The notes: a model not told the origin generated them from the letters alone. Numbered from the stretch's first letter, positions 32,805-45,466 are shown. The stretch is DNA of 64,000 nucleotides from Hymenopus coronatus (GCA_030762935.1 CM060900.1:108528620-108592619), one strand, 5' to 3'. Numbers and translations are program-made.

Positions 32805-33100
32805 AGGTCGTGTGTGTCTGTTGACAGCATAGCTAAAAAAGTAGGTTACTTACCAAACTTGATACTTTAGTTCAATATCTTCCAAGGTTGTGACATGAAG
32901 ATTTTCAGGAAAATCCCCTTCCCCAATTTACCCTTTACATGGAACGTTTTTCGAAATTTTCAAACATTTAAAACTGGATCTAATGATTTTGATTAAAATA
33001 CTGTATATTAAAGAGATTTACTTGCAAATGAAATGTATATCCTAAATTTCTTGGGAATAGCCCTTAAAGTTTTCTTCATTCCTAATGACTTTTGAATAAG
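32805..33100 (-). mobile_element. Repeat H, central fragment
   Basis: It contains cgtgtgtgtctgttgacagc, atcttccaaggttgtgacat, taatgattttgattaaaata and cttgggaatagcc in family order. Both ends are missing. Confidence 0.78.
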
Positions 33101-34249
33101 CAGCATAATGAAGTGTTCCTTGAATAATTCAATTTACAGGTCAAAAATAAGTCGATCATGAAAATATGATGAAGGGTCCTCCACTCCATCCCACTGCAAT
33201 AAACTTGACAATTTGCGTTCACGTGGTTCCGTGGTATGTCAAATCTGCCAATCCTGGCATGCTTTTTAACGTCCGGAAGGTCCCGCTGCCTAGCACTTTC
33301 GTGATCTATTAGTTCTTTACCGTCCACCAGGTAATGCTCGGGTAGGCATTAGTTTTGTGTTAGCCGATAGATGGAGGCCTAGAAGGGGCCGCTGATAAAC
33401 GCAAATGTCGCAGTTTGTGAGTTACAGTTTCGTCATATCTGATACGGGATATTTGTTTGTATTCATGATATTGATTCGAAATAAAACGATTTGAATTTGC
33501 AGATTTGGCATTAATGTTATTTTAGTTACCTATCAATTCAGCTGCTCAGTAATTCTGCCCAAAAATTAGCACGATGTTAAAGCGAATTTGTGTAAAATAT
33601 TGAAGACAAATCACCAATAATTAAAATTATTAAGGTGAATTTTAAAAATGATTGTAAACTCAAAATTGTGCCACTGATAATAGCTGACTAGTGAGGATAA
33701 TTTCCCGCAACTGAGGATAGAATGATGATTCGTCACGACACCTCTATAAAGTGAGGAGAGCTGAACGCTTTTAACGACCCAGAAGGCTATTCCCTGTATC
33801 GTAAAGTATGTTATAGCATATAACAGACTGCTTGGAGGTTTCGATCGAATTTGCCTTACGGTCTGAAGGATTTACTTAAACGGTGAAGTGTCTGCTTCTG
33901 AGAGCTCTCCGCCTGAACGCTACCCTTAGCTTTCGACGTTCTTCACAATTCAATTTTCACAGTGGTAAAGCCATCGATACATAATATGTGTATTCTCTAA
34001 AGGAGTTAATGTTGCCAACCTTATTTAAAGTTCCCTGGTTTAAAAGAAAACCTAAAAAATGTCGCAAAACCAGGGCTCATAATAAGGAAGCTAGACAAAA
34101 AAAAAAAGAACTAGTTTCAGAATTTCTTTACTAAAATTGCTCTTTACGGGTATACTTTAAATCTCTCTGATCAAAGGTTGTATAGGGTATGAAACGGAAG
34201 GAGGCACCTTCTTGAGATCCATTGCGGCTACCATTCCTCTAGAATGAAT
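33101..34249. other. Unassigned sequence
   Basis: About 1.15 kb without a recognised gene or repeat. Confidence 0.5.
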
Positions 34250-34490
34250 GAAACACAGGCCCAACAGGTCGCAGGCAGATGGACCACAGAGACACGCGGG
34301 AGTCCCTGAAGTTACAGGTTTGAAGATCTGTCCCACTACTGGAGCTGCCCAGAGAGTGCGATGAACGGTCTTTCAACCAAACATCCTCCTAGTGACCACG
34401 GTGACTATTCTTTCTTTAAGATAGCATTCGCGACATCTGTCCGGCGTCGCCAAAGAAACCTAGAAGCACAGCTAAAGCATGAGAGGTAAA
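34250..34490. repeat. Dispersed repeat G, uninterrupted copy
   Basis: It aligns with 27831-28290 but lacks the SINE, reading directly from ctggagctgcccagagagtg into cgatgaacgg. It thereby documents the pre-insertion site of the other copy. Confidence 0.75.
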
Positions 34491-34581
34491 CGTTTGGAAA
34501 GGAAATTGGTAGATGAGCTGAACCGGGGTAAAAATGACCAGAGTAACCGATCTCGCTCGGCAATCATCACTTCAGTCCTTG

Positions 34582-34881
34582 AGGTTTACGTTGAAATATG
34601 TCAATTTTTCTGCTCCCTGACCGACCTAGGAGGTGGGGTGTGTTCATGACGGTCCAGTGCTGTAAATCCCTGTCAAAATAATCCTTCACTGCCTATTACT
34701 CTCTCAGTATCAGTTGTAATTGTGTTGTTACCAGTTGTACTTGTTTTATGGCAGTGAAATATGGAAAGTATGCCTATATCTTTGCCGTCCTTGCTACTCT
34801 GGCTTTCATATTGTTCCAAACGAGGTTGGGAAACGAGGAGAAACCTTTGCGATCGGAGATTGAGACTAGGCAGTGAAGGAT
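34582..34881. repeat. Second copy of the 1287-1565 repeat, with inverted ends
   Basis: It matches 1287-1565 up to about 34862. Unlike that copy it ends in taggcagtgaaggatgacc, the reverse complement of tccttcactgccta at 34682-34695. The 200 bp from 34680 to 34881 therefore form a stem-ended unit, possibly a MITE derived from the transposon at 1287-2190. Confidence 0.6.
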
Positions 34882-36042
34882 GACCAATTGCCGTGTAGAA
34901 TATATTCGTAACTATTTCTATCCACCATGTTTCAAGTTAAAGCAAATACCCAACACATGTGTACACCGCAGCTTTCAGATAACTTACATCATATGCAAGC
35001 CAGGGAGGGGCTGAGAGGGCTATAGGCCCGCTCTTTAATTAAAGGGAAATATATAGCATTTATTATACTTACAGCATAGTTTTATTTTGTTTTCTAATTA
35101 AAAACCAGTAGTTTTATTTCTATTTTATTTATTAAAACCAGATAGACATTTAATTGCTCATAGTCAGATAGTGGATTATCTTAGCGATAGTCATATCTCA
35201 AACGCTACTCCACTCCGGTAAAACCTGGATTTGATGATGCCCAATTTGATGGTGTGCTCTTGAATCTGAGGTTTATGGGGGAAGGCGTGCATTGTCATGA
35301 AAGAAACGATATCACTGCTGGATTGTTGCATTCTGTGGTTCCCTGAAACCATTCTTTAGAGTCTCGCAGGACAGAGCCCATTTCACACCGAATTAAGATC
35401 ATACAAGTGGAAAGGGGCTTTATACCAAAATAGTGCGTGGAGAAAAAAAAAATCGCCAAATTTCAACAAGTGTTAATGAAGACATCTGAGAAAATATTGG
35501 TATTTATGTAGTAAACAACTTGCCTATAACTTTTCTTATCCGTCTACACAATTAAAATCCTATTGTACTGTTTCATCTTACGTAACTGCTAAAGCCATGT
35601 TCTAAGATTAACCTGATTCTGTTGGTCAGTCTGTGGTACCGCTGCGTCTCTAAGTCTCGTATTTTCACAGCATTAATTGCTTCAATCAGAAAAATGTCGA
35701 ATGGGCGACCCAGATTTTTAATGGATGAAAACCCCTAGCGCATGGCACCAACTTTATAACCTCAGGCTGCCCAGTTTGATCCAGGAGAGGCCTTTCATTT
35801 ACTCAGTCCATCTTTAAAAGTAATGTTTTCCCAGTAACAGTGCACTCTCGACTAATTGCACGAGCTACGTCGAATCTGAATAAAAACCCATCGTTATCCA
35901 AGATCCATTTACATTAGCAATCGGGAAAGACTCCAGTGTTTCGCCGGTCACGGCCATCTGCTTTGCACTATTTCTATTGCAAACAAGAATGCCTTCAACT
36001 ATCGTAAACTGTAGACATTCACGAAAAACATTTGCCTCTCAT
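34882..36042. other. Unassigned sequence
   Basis: About 1.16 kb, nothing recognised. Confidence 0.5.
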
Positions 36043-36055
36043 ACCTTGTAACTAA

Positions 36056-36430
36056 GGGCGGCGCCATGGGTGACTGGTTAGACCGCTCACCTAACATCTA
36101 GGCGGCCCGGGCTCGCTCCCAAGCGCCCGCATGTGGGATTCGTGGTAGAAGAAGCTGCGTCTGGGCGGGTTTTCTCCGGGTCCTCCGGTTTCCCTCGCCC
36201 CTCATTCCATCAATTGCTCCTTTATCACCTTTCCAATCATCAATTTCGCTTACATTTGTTATCATACACCTCCCCATGTTCATGCCTGGCTACGGGCCGA
36301 ACCCTCGTAACAGGTTCTACATTTAGTGGTTTCGTGCCGTAGGCTCCCTGACAGGCTTCTGACCCCTAGGCAAATCCTAGGACATGTCAGTCCCACAAAT
36401 ACGGGGAGGGTAAGCCGATTTAGAAGCGAA
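36056..36430 (+). mobile_element. tRNA-derived SINE, family A, complete copy
   Basis: The head gggcggcgccatgggtgact and ttagaccgctcacctaacat is followed by gtgggattcgtggtagaaga, gggcgggttttctccgggtc, gcctggctacgggccgaacc and tacggggagggtaagccg. The flanks accttgtaactaa (36043-36055) and accttgtcactaa (36431-36443) differ at one of 13 bases, a clear target duplication. Confidence 0.92.
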
Positions 36431-36700
36431 ACCTTGTCACTAATATAACGCCTCAAAATCTTTCACTATCAAATGATCCATTTCTTTCGTCGTTGGATGT
36501 AAGGAATCAATACAATTATACACTTATATTATATAACTATATATTAATATCGCAACTGGCATTGCATCAGTACACTCTATAAGTAAGGGGTTGAAAGTAA
36601 GGATGGGCTGATTTTTTAAAGACGACGGTGTCCTGTAATTTTTACTTGTACCTACAGATCTACAACTCTTCAAGGCGCTATTATTGGCACTATATATATA
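36431..36700. other. Unassigned sequence
   Basis: Nothing recognisable. Confidence 0.45.
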
Positions 36701-36706
36701 ATACAT

Positions 36707-36964
36707 TCAAGAAGAGACCTGCATCAAGACGAACTAAACCATCTACAAGATTTTCAAGATACCATAATAGGCATGCACCAAATGTCAGCGGTAGCTCAAA
36801 AAGCTAATTTAACATTCAACCTCAACCCGTGCCGTTGGTATAGCAAAAGAAAGGCAAGAATTCAAGCAAACGAATTTCTTTACCTAGTTATCGAAATACA
36901 AAATGAACAAACCAATCTAAACACGTCAATAGTTAGCTCAATGCGAGCCTGGGTAGCAGCATAA
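36707..36964 (+). pseudogene. Non-LTR reverse transcriptase fragment
   Basis: One frame reads RRDLHQDELNHLQDFQDTI, then AQKANLTFNLNPCRWYSKRK and NEFLYLVIEIQNEQTNLN. This corresponds to the stretch just after the catalytic YxDD of LINE reverse transcriptases. There the usual pattern is a helix with LQ, then aNLtFN.nK, then eF.YLG..I. The catalytic motif itself is not present. The frame runs into the next SINE at about 36958. It is a short fragment of an unidentified LINE. Confidence 0.65.
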
Positions 36965-37310
36965 TGCTGAGTGGTTAGACCGCTCACTTCCCATCTAGGC
37001 GGCCCGGGTTCGATCTCAAGCGCCCGTATGTGGGATTTGTGATGGACGAAGCGGTGTCTGGGTGGGTTTTCTCCGGGTCCTCTGCTTTCCTTCACCACTC
37101 ATTCCATCAATTGCTCCATCGTCACCTTTCCTATCATCCATTACATTTCATATCATCCACTTCGTCATGCTCATGCCTGGCTACGGGCCGACCACTCGTT
37201 TCAGGCTCTCCATTCTGCGATTTCGTGCCGTTAGCTCCCCAACAGGCTTCTGGCCATTAGGCATCCGCTTGTACGTCCAGTCCTAACTACGGGGAGGGAA
37301 AACCGACTCG
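36958..37310 (+). mobile_element. tRNA-derived SINE, family A
   Basis: The head is gctgagtggttagaccgctc with gggttcgatctcaagcg as B box. The body has gtgggatttgtgatggacga, ctacgggccgaccactcg and actacggggaggg. It cuts off the reverse transcriptase fragment. The target duplication could not be read. Confidence 0.88.
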
Positions 37311-38705
37311 AAACGAAACCTACAGCGTAAATGTCCAGATTAAATAAATGGTGACATTTTGTGCATAAGGGGTTGAAAAATATAAGTAGGTAACTTTTTT
37401 GAAGTCGTATGGTATTTCATAATTTTTGTGAAGTCCTATAAGCTAAGTACACAAATTTGTTTTTTGGGAATTGTAATGCAACTTATGGTTTCTTGCCAAA
37501 TCCTGATATGATTGTACAGTATTTCTCCATGTGGTTTAAACAGTGCAGATATGTACATCGAGGGCTGAAAATATGGTAGGGATAGCGTTTAGAGTTGTAG
37601 GGCAGTTGTTGGATCCTACAGTATAGAGTGCTCGGTATAAAAGCAGGCGGTCTCACAGTGTTATTTTCCAGAACCAACGAGGCTGACTTCCCCACTCCCC
37701 GCAACCAAGACCGGCTTTGTGTCCTTCAATTACCACGTAGTCATTAGCGTCATTAGTCCGCTTTCATTTGCAGAGATGGAAAATCTTTAGAACAACTTAT
37801 AGTTGTATATAAATGGTATTTTAAACGCGAATCGGCTCATTGTTTTGGTGAGTAAATTCGCCATAAAATTTCCTGCGCTATTGCCTGATTCCAGATCTTC
37901 AATTTACGATCTTGCGAAAAACCTGAGACTACTAGTTCAGAGAAAAACAAGAGGCACTCATGAAGACGTACCATAATAGCATAAGAAAGATTAGACGAAA
38001 TTAGCGAAATTCTTGAACATTCGCCACGAAAATCACTCAGGCATTCAAGAAGGGAAACATACCGATTGCAATGCAAAACATTGCAATGCCCGAAGTAAAT
38101 GGTGTCAATCTAAATGAATTTATAGTGAACAATAATTATTTCACTGCGGAAAGAGGACGTTTTCAGCAATTATCATGAGGTAAGAGTTAATTTTGTTATA
38201 TCTTATATACAGGTTTACAAAAATACATATTTAAAGAGCGAATACAAAATATTGACACGCCGGCTGTAGCTTATCGCGCTACCCCGAGCCCAAACCCGTG
38301 CGGCCGGCCAAGTTTTATACCGAAGACCTGTGTATGCGCGCAAAGTTTCATCTAGATACAAGATCAAAGAATGTACATTTTTATATGGGAGTTGAAACAA
38401 GGAAAGAACGAAAGTATAGCTTATTAGTTTTATTAGTTTCTTATATCCAAATGTACCCGGGTTTTTCAAAATTATTCCAAAAAATGTTACTTAACAAACC
38501 TTCACTGGAATATGAGGGAAGTGTAGCTCATGAACAAAATATACACCCACAACAATCTAACTCATTTTAATATATTTTTAGTTTCTCGTTTACCTCTTTG
38601 GGATCGGAGATATTAAAACTTCGTCATATTTGCAATATTTGCGAAAAGTATCCTCTGATATTTATATTCAACGAAACGAGGTTGAAATTTCGTGACAGGA
38701 ATAAA
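37311..38705. other. Unassigned sequence, 1.4 kb
   Basis: No recognised feature. The open frames of 70-90 codons here have no identifiable domains. Confidence 0.5.
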
Positions 38706-39550
38706 GAAAATCTGTGTTCCGGTCACATGACTTTCTCTATCTCTGCAACAAATTATTGTTAAAAAGCTTATTCTATTTACTTCATGCTAATCAAGATAAA
38801 CACTAGCAGAAATTATCATATTACTTGCCTCCTATTAAGTAGAAAGGAAATAAGGGGGCACAGTAGGCTAAAGAGATAGTCAAATCTTTTAAAAGCTGGT
38901 CGCTATGTGATTGAAGTTCCTTTGTTTGTATGGGTAGGAGTTGACAAATTCCCTATGTGAAAAGTTTTAAGTATTTTAAAACGGAAACCAGTAACAAGGA
39001 ATTTCTCAGAAACGTTCCACTCCACGAAAAAAAATGTATACAACATAAATAGTGTGTTTTAACGATCTCTACAGTTTTTATTTGGTAAAATGTTGCGTAT
39101 TTCTTACGGTTTAACAGTTATGCAAAATTCGTCCAGAATAAAGAGATCTTCCCAGAAAATTCAAATTATAGGTACATTTTATTTGTGATGTAAACAGCTT
39201 TAATATATGGTATTTTAATCAAAATCGTAAGAGCCATTATTGAGAAAAACAAACTTTTCAACATGTTTTCCATGTAAGGGGGAGTTGGGTGTGGGGAGAT
39301 GTTTTTAACATCTTCGTATCGCATCCTTGGAAGATACCAAACTTAAATATGAAGTGTGGTATTCAACGGTCTTTTTTTTATTTTTTTTGCTATGCTGTCC
39401 AAACACAGACACAAACCTTTTTCTAAAAATACTTTTTTATTCAGGGGACCTCAAAATATATATTTCCTGTGAAATCTCGGAATCAAAGTTTTGGTTGGAA
39501 CACAATACTTCCTTTATACATTATACACATGTAGAGAAAGTAAAAAAAAA
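38706..39550 (+). mobile_element. Repeat H, near-complete copy
   Basis: It runs from aaaatctgtgttccggtcac to acacatgtagagaaagtaaa. The hairpin palindrome is worn (cattatacacatg) and the CA stretch is short. Confidence 0.87.
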
Positions 39551-40030
39551 TACCCTAATTCCCCCGCCCCAAGTTTTCATATTTTTGAAACATTATACAG
39601 TAGGTAACCATCTGGAAGGATTAGGTTTCTCAATTGTGAAATAATTTTTAAAATCGGTTAAGTGCACACAAAGATTTTCTTTCTTTATAACCATAGAATA
39701 GATGCTACCTGTGATGCAGAGGGAATTTGGTTTTTGTTGAATATCTTAATCTAAATATAATGCTTTTCATAATTTTAAACAAACGAATAAATTGAAGTTA
39801 GTTATATATTTTCACATTTTAGTGAAATATGCATGTATGGAGGATTTTTTGGTACCTAAACTGCCTATTGATTTTAAGGTTTTAAAGCCTAAAAGAGTCT
39901 GTTTTACCATTTGTGTTTTTGTATTAAGTATTTCCGTACAACATTGAAAGATAAAGTATTGATTATAACAGATGGTCCAATAGCACCGTATTTTGCGTGT
40001 GCAGATAACCCTTCGTGCGTTAGGTATAAT
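39551..40030. other. Unassigned sequence
   Basis: Nothing recognisable. Confidence 0.5.
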
Positions 40031-40681
40031 TAGAGTTCGGTCCGGGGTCACAAAATTGCCGGGTTGAGTTTCCTTGCACACAGAATATGACTATGACGTG
40101 ATGGAGTAGGCGTGGCCACTATAGCCCGTTTCGAAACGTGTTCCACTACCTAGCATTGCTCACTGCCTGGTCTCGTTCAGTTCCTGCTAGTAGATAAACC
40201 AGTGAACACTGAAAGAGAGTGCAGATTGAAGAATGTCACAAATATGAAAGGGTAGGCTTCGACACTGAACCAACTTGTGGATGATTCAAACAAATTTTGA
40301 GTGACAGGAGGAGAACCTTTTCTTTCGACACCGTAAAGATTTTTCTTGTAATTCACTGCGATGAATTCCGATTTAGTTTGGTTGATTTATGTTCATTCTG
40401 TTTTCAAAATTCTGCACATTATCACTTTATACTTTTATTTGGAAAAGTTAATGGCGTCTTTATTTACCAACCACATTATGAAATAATTGTTTTATTGTAC
40501 TACTTTATATATTAGAACGATTCATATAATGTCAGTGCCTGTAAAGAGCTACTGAAAGAGATAACACCTCAACGTGTGCATGTTTACGCTACAAATCCCT
40601 CCAAACTACCCTCTCTTTATACCGCTGATTGCTCAGTTTGTTCGTAATTGTGTGCGCCTCGGAACCCAAAACCGAGTTCTA
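40031..40681 (+). mobile_element. TA-flanked MITE, copy 3, complete
   Basis: A 651 bp unit from tagagttcggtccggggtca to aacccaaaaccgagttcta. The ends are imperfect inverted repeats (GAGTTCGG against CCGAGTTC with changes inward), flanked by TA. It matches copies at 14603-15244 and 16448-17090. The internal 72-codon frame at 40297-40515 is not shared with the other copies. Confidence 0.87.
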
Positions 40682-41142
40682 GTTATAAAAGTTTCAGAAG
40701 TCAACAAGGTAACTCAAAGTAAACGCTAGTCAGTGGTGGTATTAGCGTGAGCGACTTTCGTTCTTCACCTCTTGCATATCAGCTGAAACTGTAAAGATCG
40801 CCCTCATTTAGAGCTAGTTCCTAGACATGTACTAGAGACCGTGGTGATAAACAACAACGGTGGAAACAGACGGAAAGGCCTGTTATCATGTTTTGCGCTT
40901 AGGTTTCAGAGCTTCTATTTTTGAGAAAACAAAGTCAGCTTTTAGATTGACAATTAATTAGAAAGTCTTTTTTTTTTTTTTTTTTTTTTTTTTTTGACCT
41001 TTCAGTATCCCCCAATCCCCCAATAGTTTTTCTGTAAATGCTGTTCTTATTTGACATTTACACCAGATGCCCTGTGGGCTTAAATCAAAACATTAAGTCG
41101 CCGTAACAAAAACCATACATGAGAGCACGCAATGTTTCACTC
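40682..41142. other. Unassigned sequence with T tract
   Basis: A run of about 26 T lies at 40970-40995. Nothing else is seen. Confidence 0.5.

Positions 41143-41212
<70 letters not shown>
41143..41212. repeat. (TTA)n microsatellite
   Basis: About 70 bases of pure TTA repeat. Confidence 0.96.
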
Positions 41213-41858
41213 GTTATTTAATACGCACTTTGCGAATAAGCAGAGTATAACAAAATATGACTACTCATAAGCAGAGTAAAACAAAAGATAAAAATTGTTG
41301 AGTTAAATAATGCACTTGATTTCCGCAATTATTCATGGCGAGATTACATAAAACTGACTCTAGCTTTTTTCTTTATGTTAATATGACGCTTTAAGTCTTT
41401 GCATGTGGGCATTTGTATGTCTGTCATGGAAGTCTATAGTATATAAATGTGTACCTATTAAGGGATTATTTGTGTGTACAATTACTGTCCGAATTCTATA
41501 ATATTTCATATTTTAATTTTTGTATCGAAGTAAGTAGTGGTAACGTGTACATAAATCCTTAACACGGATTCCAGATTATAAAAATACGCATTTAATAGGT
41601 CATTTTCATAATTTTATCCCGTAAAACATTTTCTATTTTTAGAACTTTTTCCCATCATTACTTTTTCATTTTCTTGTTCTTTGCCTCTTTATTTGTTCAT
41701 TTTGTGCGTTTATACAGCGTTTATAAATGCGTTTATATTATTGACATTTTACTTAAGGATAGCTTTTAGAACATCTGAATTCTTACTATTCAGTTGAAAA
41801 ATAAGGGTAACTTTATATATCGTTTATTCGTATTTAATGTATTTTTGCACACATTGTA
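41213..41858. other. Unassigned sequence
   Basis: Nothing recognisable. Confidence 0.5.
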
Positions 41859-42004
41859 CTTCAGGCGTAACGTAATTGGCCATCAGAGGTGAAAGAATGA
41901 CTTAGCTTGAATATCCTTGCCCATAGCGGGATTCGAACCCGTGGCCCTTTCGCGTCAGAATGTCAATGCAAAACACGCCAACGATACCGGCTACCGGTGC
42001 CGGC
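41859..42004 (-). mobile_element. tRNA-derived SINE, family C
   Basis: On the minus strand the B-box complement gggattcgaacccgtggc lies at about 41929-41946, with the A-box side in the caaaacacgccaacgatacc region. The tail is at cttcaggcgtaacgtaattg. A second copy lies at 60825-61050 with the same cttgcccatagcgg core. Confidence 0.72.
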
Positions 42005-42879
42005 GTATTTAATGCCTAATCTAGAAATGGTTTTTTGTGGCAGGTAGGGTGATAATTGGCAGGGGACGAGAATAACCACTGTTATGAATTCCTGTCCCAA
42101 GGTGGGGATAAGATAGGCAGTTTCCCTTTTTCGCGTTATTGAATACGTACGGTCAGGTCTTTATTGTCCCTTTGTGGTATCATAGGTGTCCTCTTCATAC
42201 ACAGTGAAGTTTAGTATAATTTGAGATCTCAAAAGACATGTTACATTTCGGTAAGACGTGCTTCAAAACTAATTTTCTTATATTTCTTGCCATATTCTTC
42301 AAACAAGACAGTGGGAAAAATGTATTTGGAATTAATTTATTAAATTCTCTCATCATGTTCTTATACCTAGTGGGGCGAGTTTATTTGATGGTTGCCAAGT
42401 GCGAAGCACAGAACGCACCACGTTATATATGCAAAGTATACAGCGTTATTTAACACCCCGTTGAAGAGCCAAGCATGAAGTTGGTGTTGCTCTTGCGTTT
42501 ACGGGTGCCTCTAGACTCACTCCACTACCAAAAGAGTAGATCTCCACGTACCTTCTTCAGAAAATCCACTACCGGTGGTTTGCCTCTGGCTCAGCTCAGT
42601 CTGCATGCAGATTTGACTCACTCGGGTGGAAGCAATGAGGGTAGCTTGGGAGTGATCTTACGAAATAGTTAACACACACTTTTATTTTACCTATTCATTT
42701 ATTCCTGACTAGAAGACATGTCGACAAGCACTTTGCTTTACAATCTAACTGCAATGATTTCTAGGAGCTTTCCTTCTTTAACGAAGTACATTAACTATAC
42801 TTTTTAAACTATTATTTGTTCAATTATTACTCTCAAAGCGTATTAACAACCTTATAACGAGTATGTCTTGAACTTAACG
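42005..42879. other. Unassigned sequence
   Basis: About 870 bases. Open frames at 42238-42453 and 42475-42672 (71 and 65 residues) have no recognised domain. Confidence 0.5.
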
Positions 42880-43070
42880 GTTACGCGTACATAGCGACTG
42901 AATGTATTTGAATGCCTCGATGAGTATAACTGCGAGTGTCGTGACGTGCGCAACTAAGTGAGTGCCTTGATGTACGTAACTGAGAGAGTTGATATGCGTA
43001 ACTGAGTGAGTGCCTGCTAGGCGTAATTGAGTGCCAATATGTCCATAACTGAGTGCCCTGAGATCCTACA
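42880..43070. repeat. Degenerate minisatellite
   Basis: Five to six imperfect units, each about 28-35 bp, share a core like gcgtaactgagtgagtgcct, with variants such as gtacgtaactgagagagttg and gtccataactgagtgccctg. Confidence 0.75.
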
Positions 43071-44314
43071 ATCTCCTACTTGTATAGTAGATTTTCTGTC
43101 ATGGCTGTATCTTTCTGATTGGTCAGAAAGACCGCGAACTTGGCATTGATGTGGCCCATAATGCATCATTTTCTACCCAGAATACATAATAACACCCACG
43201 TGACCAACATCACAAAGTGGAAAAAGACTTATTTCACTACAATTTGGGTCTTCACCATCACTTATTTCTCTATTGCACGCACATGCTCCATGTACATGAC
43301 CAACAAAAGAGTGATTTTTCACAAAGAGCCTTCCCCTTTCCAATAGCCAAGTTTGGGTAAACAACTCTGAGTTGTGCTTATTAGAAGTTAATTTTACATT
43401 TTTAAATATATGAAATAATTGATTATTAACACTCTTAAATACATTAGCTAATTAACAATTGATGCAAAGAACAATAATCATACGGTCTCACTATTAGTAC
43501 TATTTGTATAGTGGTCATATCCAAGCATAGAGTAATGTATTACTTTGTGTGCACTAATGTGAATATATTTTAAAAGTGTCAAATTTAGGTCATTTTAATA
43601 GCAAACTTATAGATCATTTTCGCAAAATATTTAGGCTTTGAAATTCCGGTAATAAGTATTTTGGCTGTACTTCATATATAATTCGAAATATTAATAATGT
43701 ATATAGAGCAATCTCAGATCTGGCAGCAATTTTGCAAATGATTATAGTAAGAATTATTATTAGCTATTATATTTATTATTATTTATTAATATTAAATTAT
43801 TTAGCAGCTTCCAGGGCCAAGGTGCAATACTTGCAATACTATTTTATTCAGTAAAATTGTACTGCAACAGATTTAATGTTATTCAAGTCTTACTAAATCA
43901 TATTTAAGCTACTTATTAAAGGCTTTAGAAATATAAACAAAGGCCTTCTTGTAAAGTTGGATATGAAAAATGTTAATTTCTGCTTTTAATTAACTTGCAT
44001 TTAAAAGCTTTTTGCTTGTGTCTAGCGCGTTCAGGGATTATAGTCACATGCGTAAACAAATAACTTAGCCAAACGTTTGCAAACGCTGTGTGTTTTTAAC
44101 GCATGTATGTTATCCAAAGTATAACAAGGTAACAAATTAATTTTCCACAAAAGTAAACGTAACACTGTGGTATATACAGGCACAACAAGAAGCAGTAGGA
44201 GTAGCCAGGTAGAGTTTGTTTGGTTTCTAACCTTAAAACGCCGTAGAAACATGTGGGAATATTTAAACTTGTAGAGAACTCCTAAAGAAACATTTCATAA
44301 AATAATATGTTTTT
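43071..44314. other. Unassigned sequence
   Basis: About 1.2 kb, A+T-rich, nothing recognised. Confidence 0.5.
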
Positions 44315-45200
44315 ATTTTCTTTACCACACATGTGCATGCACTGTATACAGCAGCTAGAGAAGTTATTGTATTCCAATCAAAAATTCGTTAACGACATTA
44401 CACCAGAAATGCGCGTTTTGAAGTTCTTTGAGTCCGTCGCATATGTGTGTGTCCGCGGGCAGCATAGCTCAAAGACGACAAAGCTGTTAAACACCAAACT
44501 TGATATTTATCTTTACTATCTTCCAAGGATGTGACATGAAGATTTTCGAGAAAATCTCCCTACCACTAGCGACCCTTTATATGGAAAAACTTTTGGAAAT
44601 TTATGCTTTCCTCAAAAACGGCTCTAACGATTTTGATTAAAATAGCGTATATTACAGATATTTGCATTTCAAATAAAATTACATTTTAATTTTCTGAGAA
44701 TAGTCTATGAAGACTGCCTCCGTGGTCGAGTAGTCAGCGAGCTGACTTCTTACCCTGAGGTCTCGGGTTCGATTCCCGGCTGGGTTGGGGAATTTTTCTT
44801 TAGTCAGAATTATTCCCTATCCTCCACAGAGTCTGGAAGTATGTATGTGAGAGTGAATGTGTGTGTGCTTTAAGAAAACAAAATGATTTAAACCTACTAA
44901 CAACGAGTTGTTTCAAGTGCAAAACCCCCAATATGACCTTAGATGTTAAAGGGGGCTATATAAATGAAAAAAAAAAAAAATAGCCTATGAAGACCTCTTT
45001 CTTCTGGATGAGTTCAGCAGAATTTTGCGCAACGGTTAAATCGTAAGAGATTGACATAACTACACAAAAATGTGGGTCTCGTTAAAACTCATAATATAAG
45101 TCGTTCGTTTTATTTTTGGAGTTGGTCGTTTTTGAGATATTCCTTGTTATTAGTTTCAATTTTAGACTACTTAATATCTGGTGACTCCCTTGTTACCTCA
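44315..45200 (-). mobile_element. Repeat H, near-complete copy split by a SINE
   Basis: The hairpin end near 44320-44370 (cacacatgtgcatgcactgt) is followed by accaaacttgatatttatct, tccaaggatgtgacatgaag and ctaacgattttgattaaaat. After the SINE it resumes at cctatgaagacctctttctt. The far end is worn after atattccttgttattagttt. Confidence 0.82.
44715..44980 (+). mobile_element. tRNA-derived SINE, family F, complete
   Basis: The head tgcctccgtggtcgagtagt (A box) and ctcgggttcgattcccggct (perfect B box) is followed by a body with tattccctatcctccacaga and ccaatatgaccttagatgtt, ending gctatataaatg and an A tail. The flanks tagtctatgaagac (44701-44714) and tagcctatgaagac (44981-44994) differ at one base. 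Its host is a repeat H copy. It is the only family F copy here and looks the youngest SINE. Confidence 0.93.
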
Positions 45201-45466
45201 CCTGAAAATCTCTTACAGTGCTGAGATAGAACCATCATGCTTTAGTCACACAGATAAAATCTCAACTTTTGTAGGAGTACACCTAAGAGAACACTCAACC
45301 TGTGAGAGAGAACTCTTGATTTCTTGAGATAGGTTGGTAGCAGTCCTGGGGTGCGGAGTGTGAGTCGAAGAGCACCTAAGACCATGGTTATGCATGGATA
45401 GAAAGGAGAAAAATATATAAAAGGCGGAGAGGGAGTGAGATCCTTGTCATTATAATCCATATATAC
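45201..45466. other. Unassigned sequence with TATA-like motif
   Basis: Contains aaatatataaaaggcgg at about 45412-45428, which resembles a TATA box. No gene or LTR partner is visible. Confidence 0.4.

Noticed and set aside
39327..39644. Protein-coding gene of 105 codons
   Set aside because: It lies across the 3' part of a repeat H copy and its flank and is not kept in other copies.
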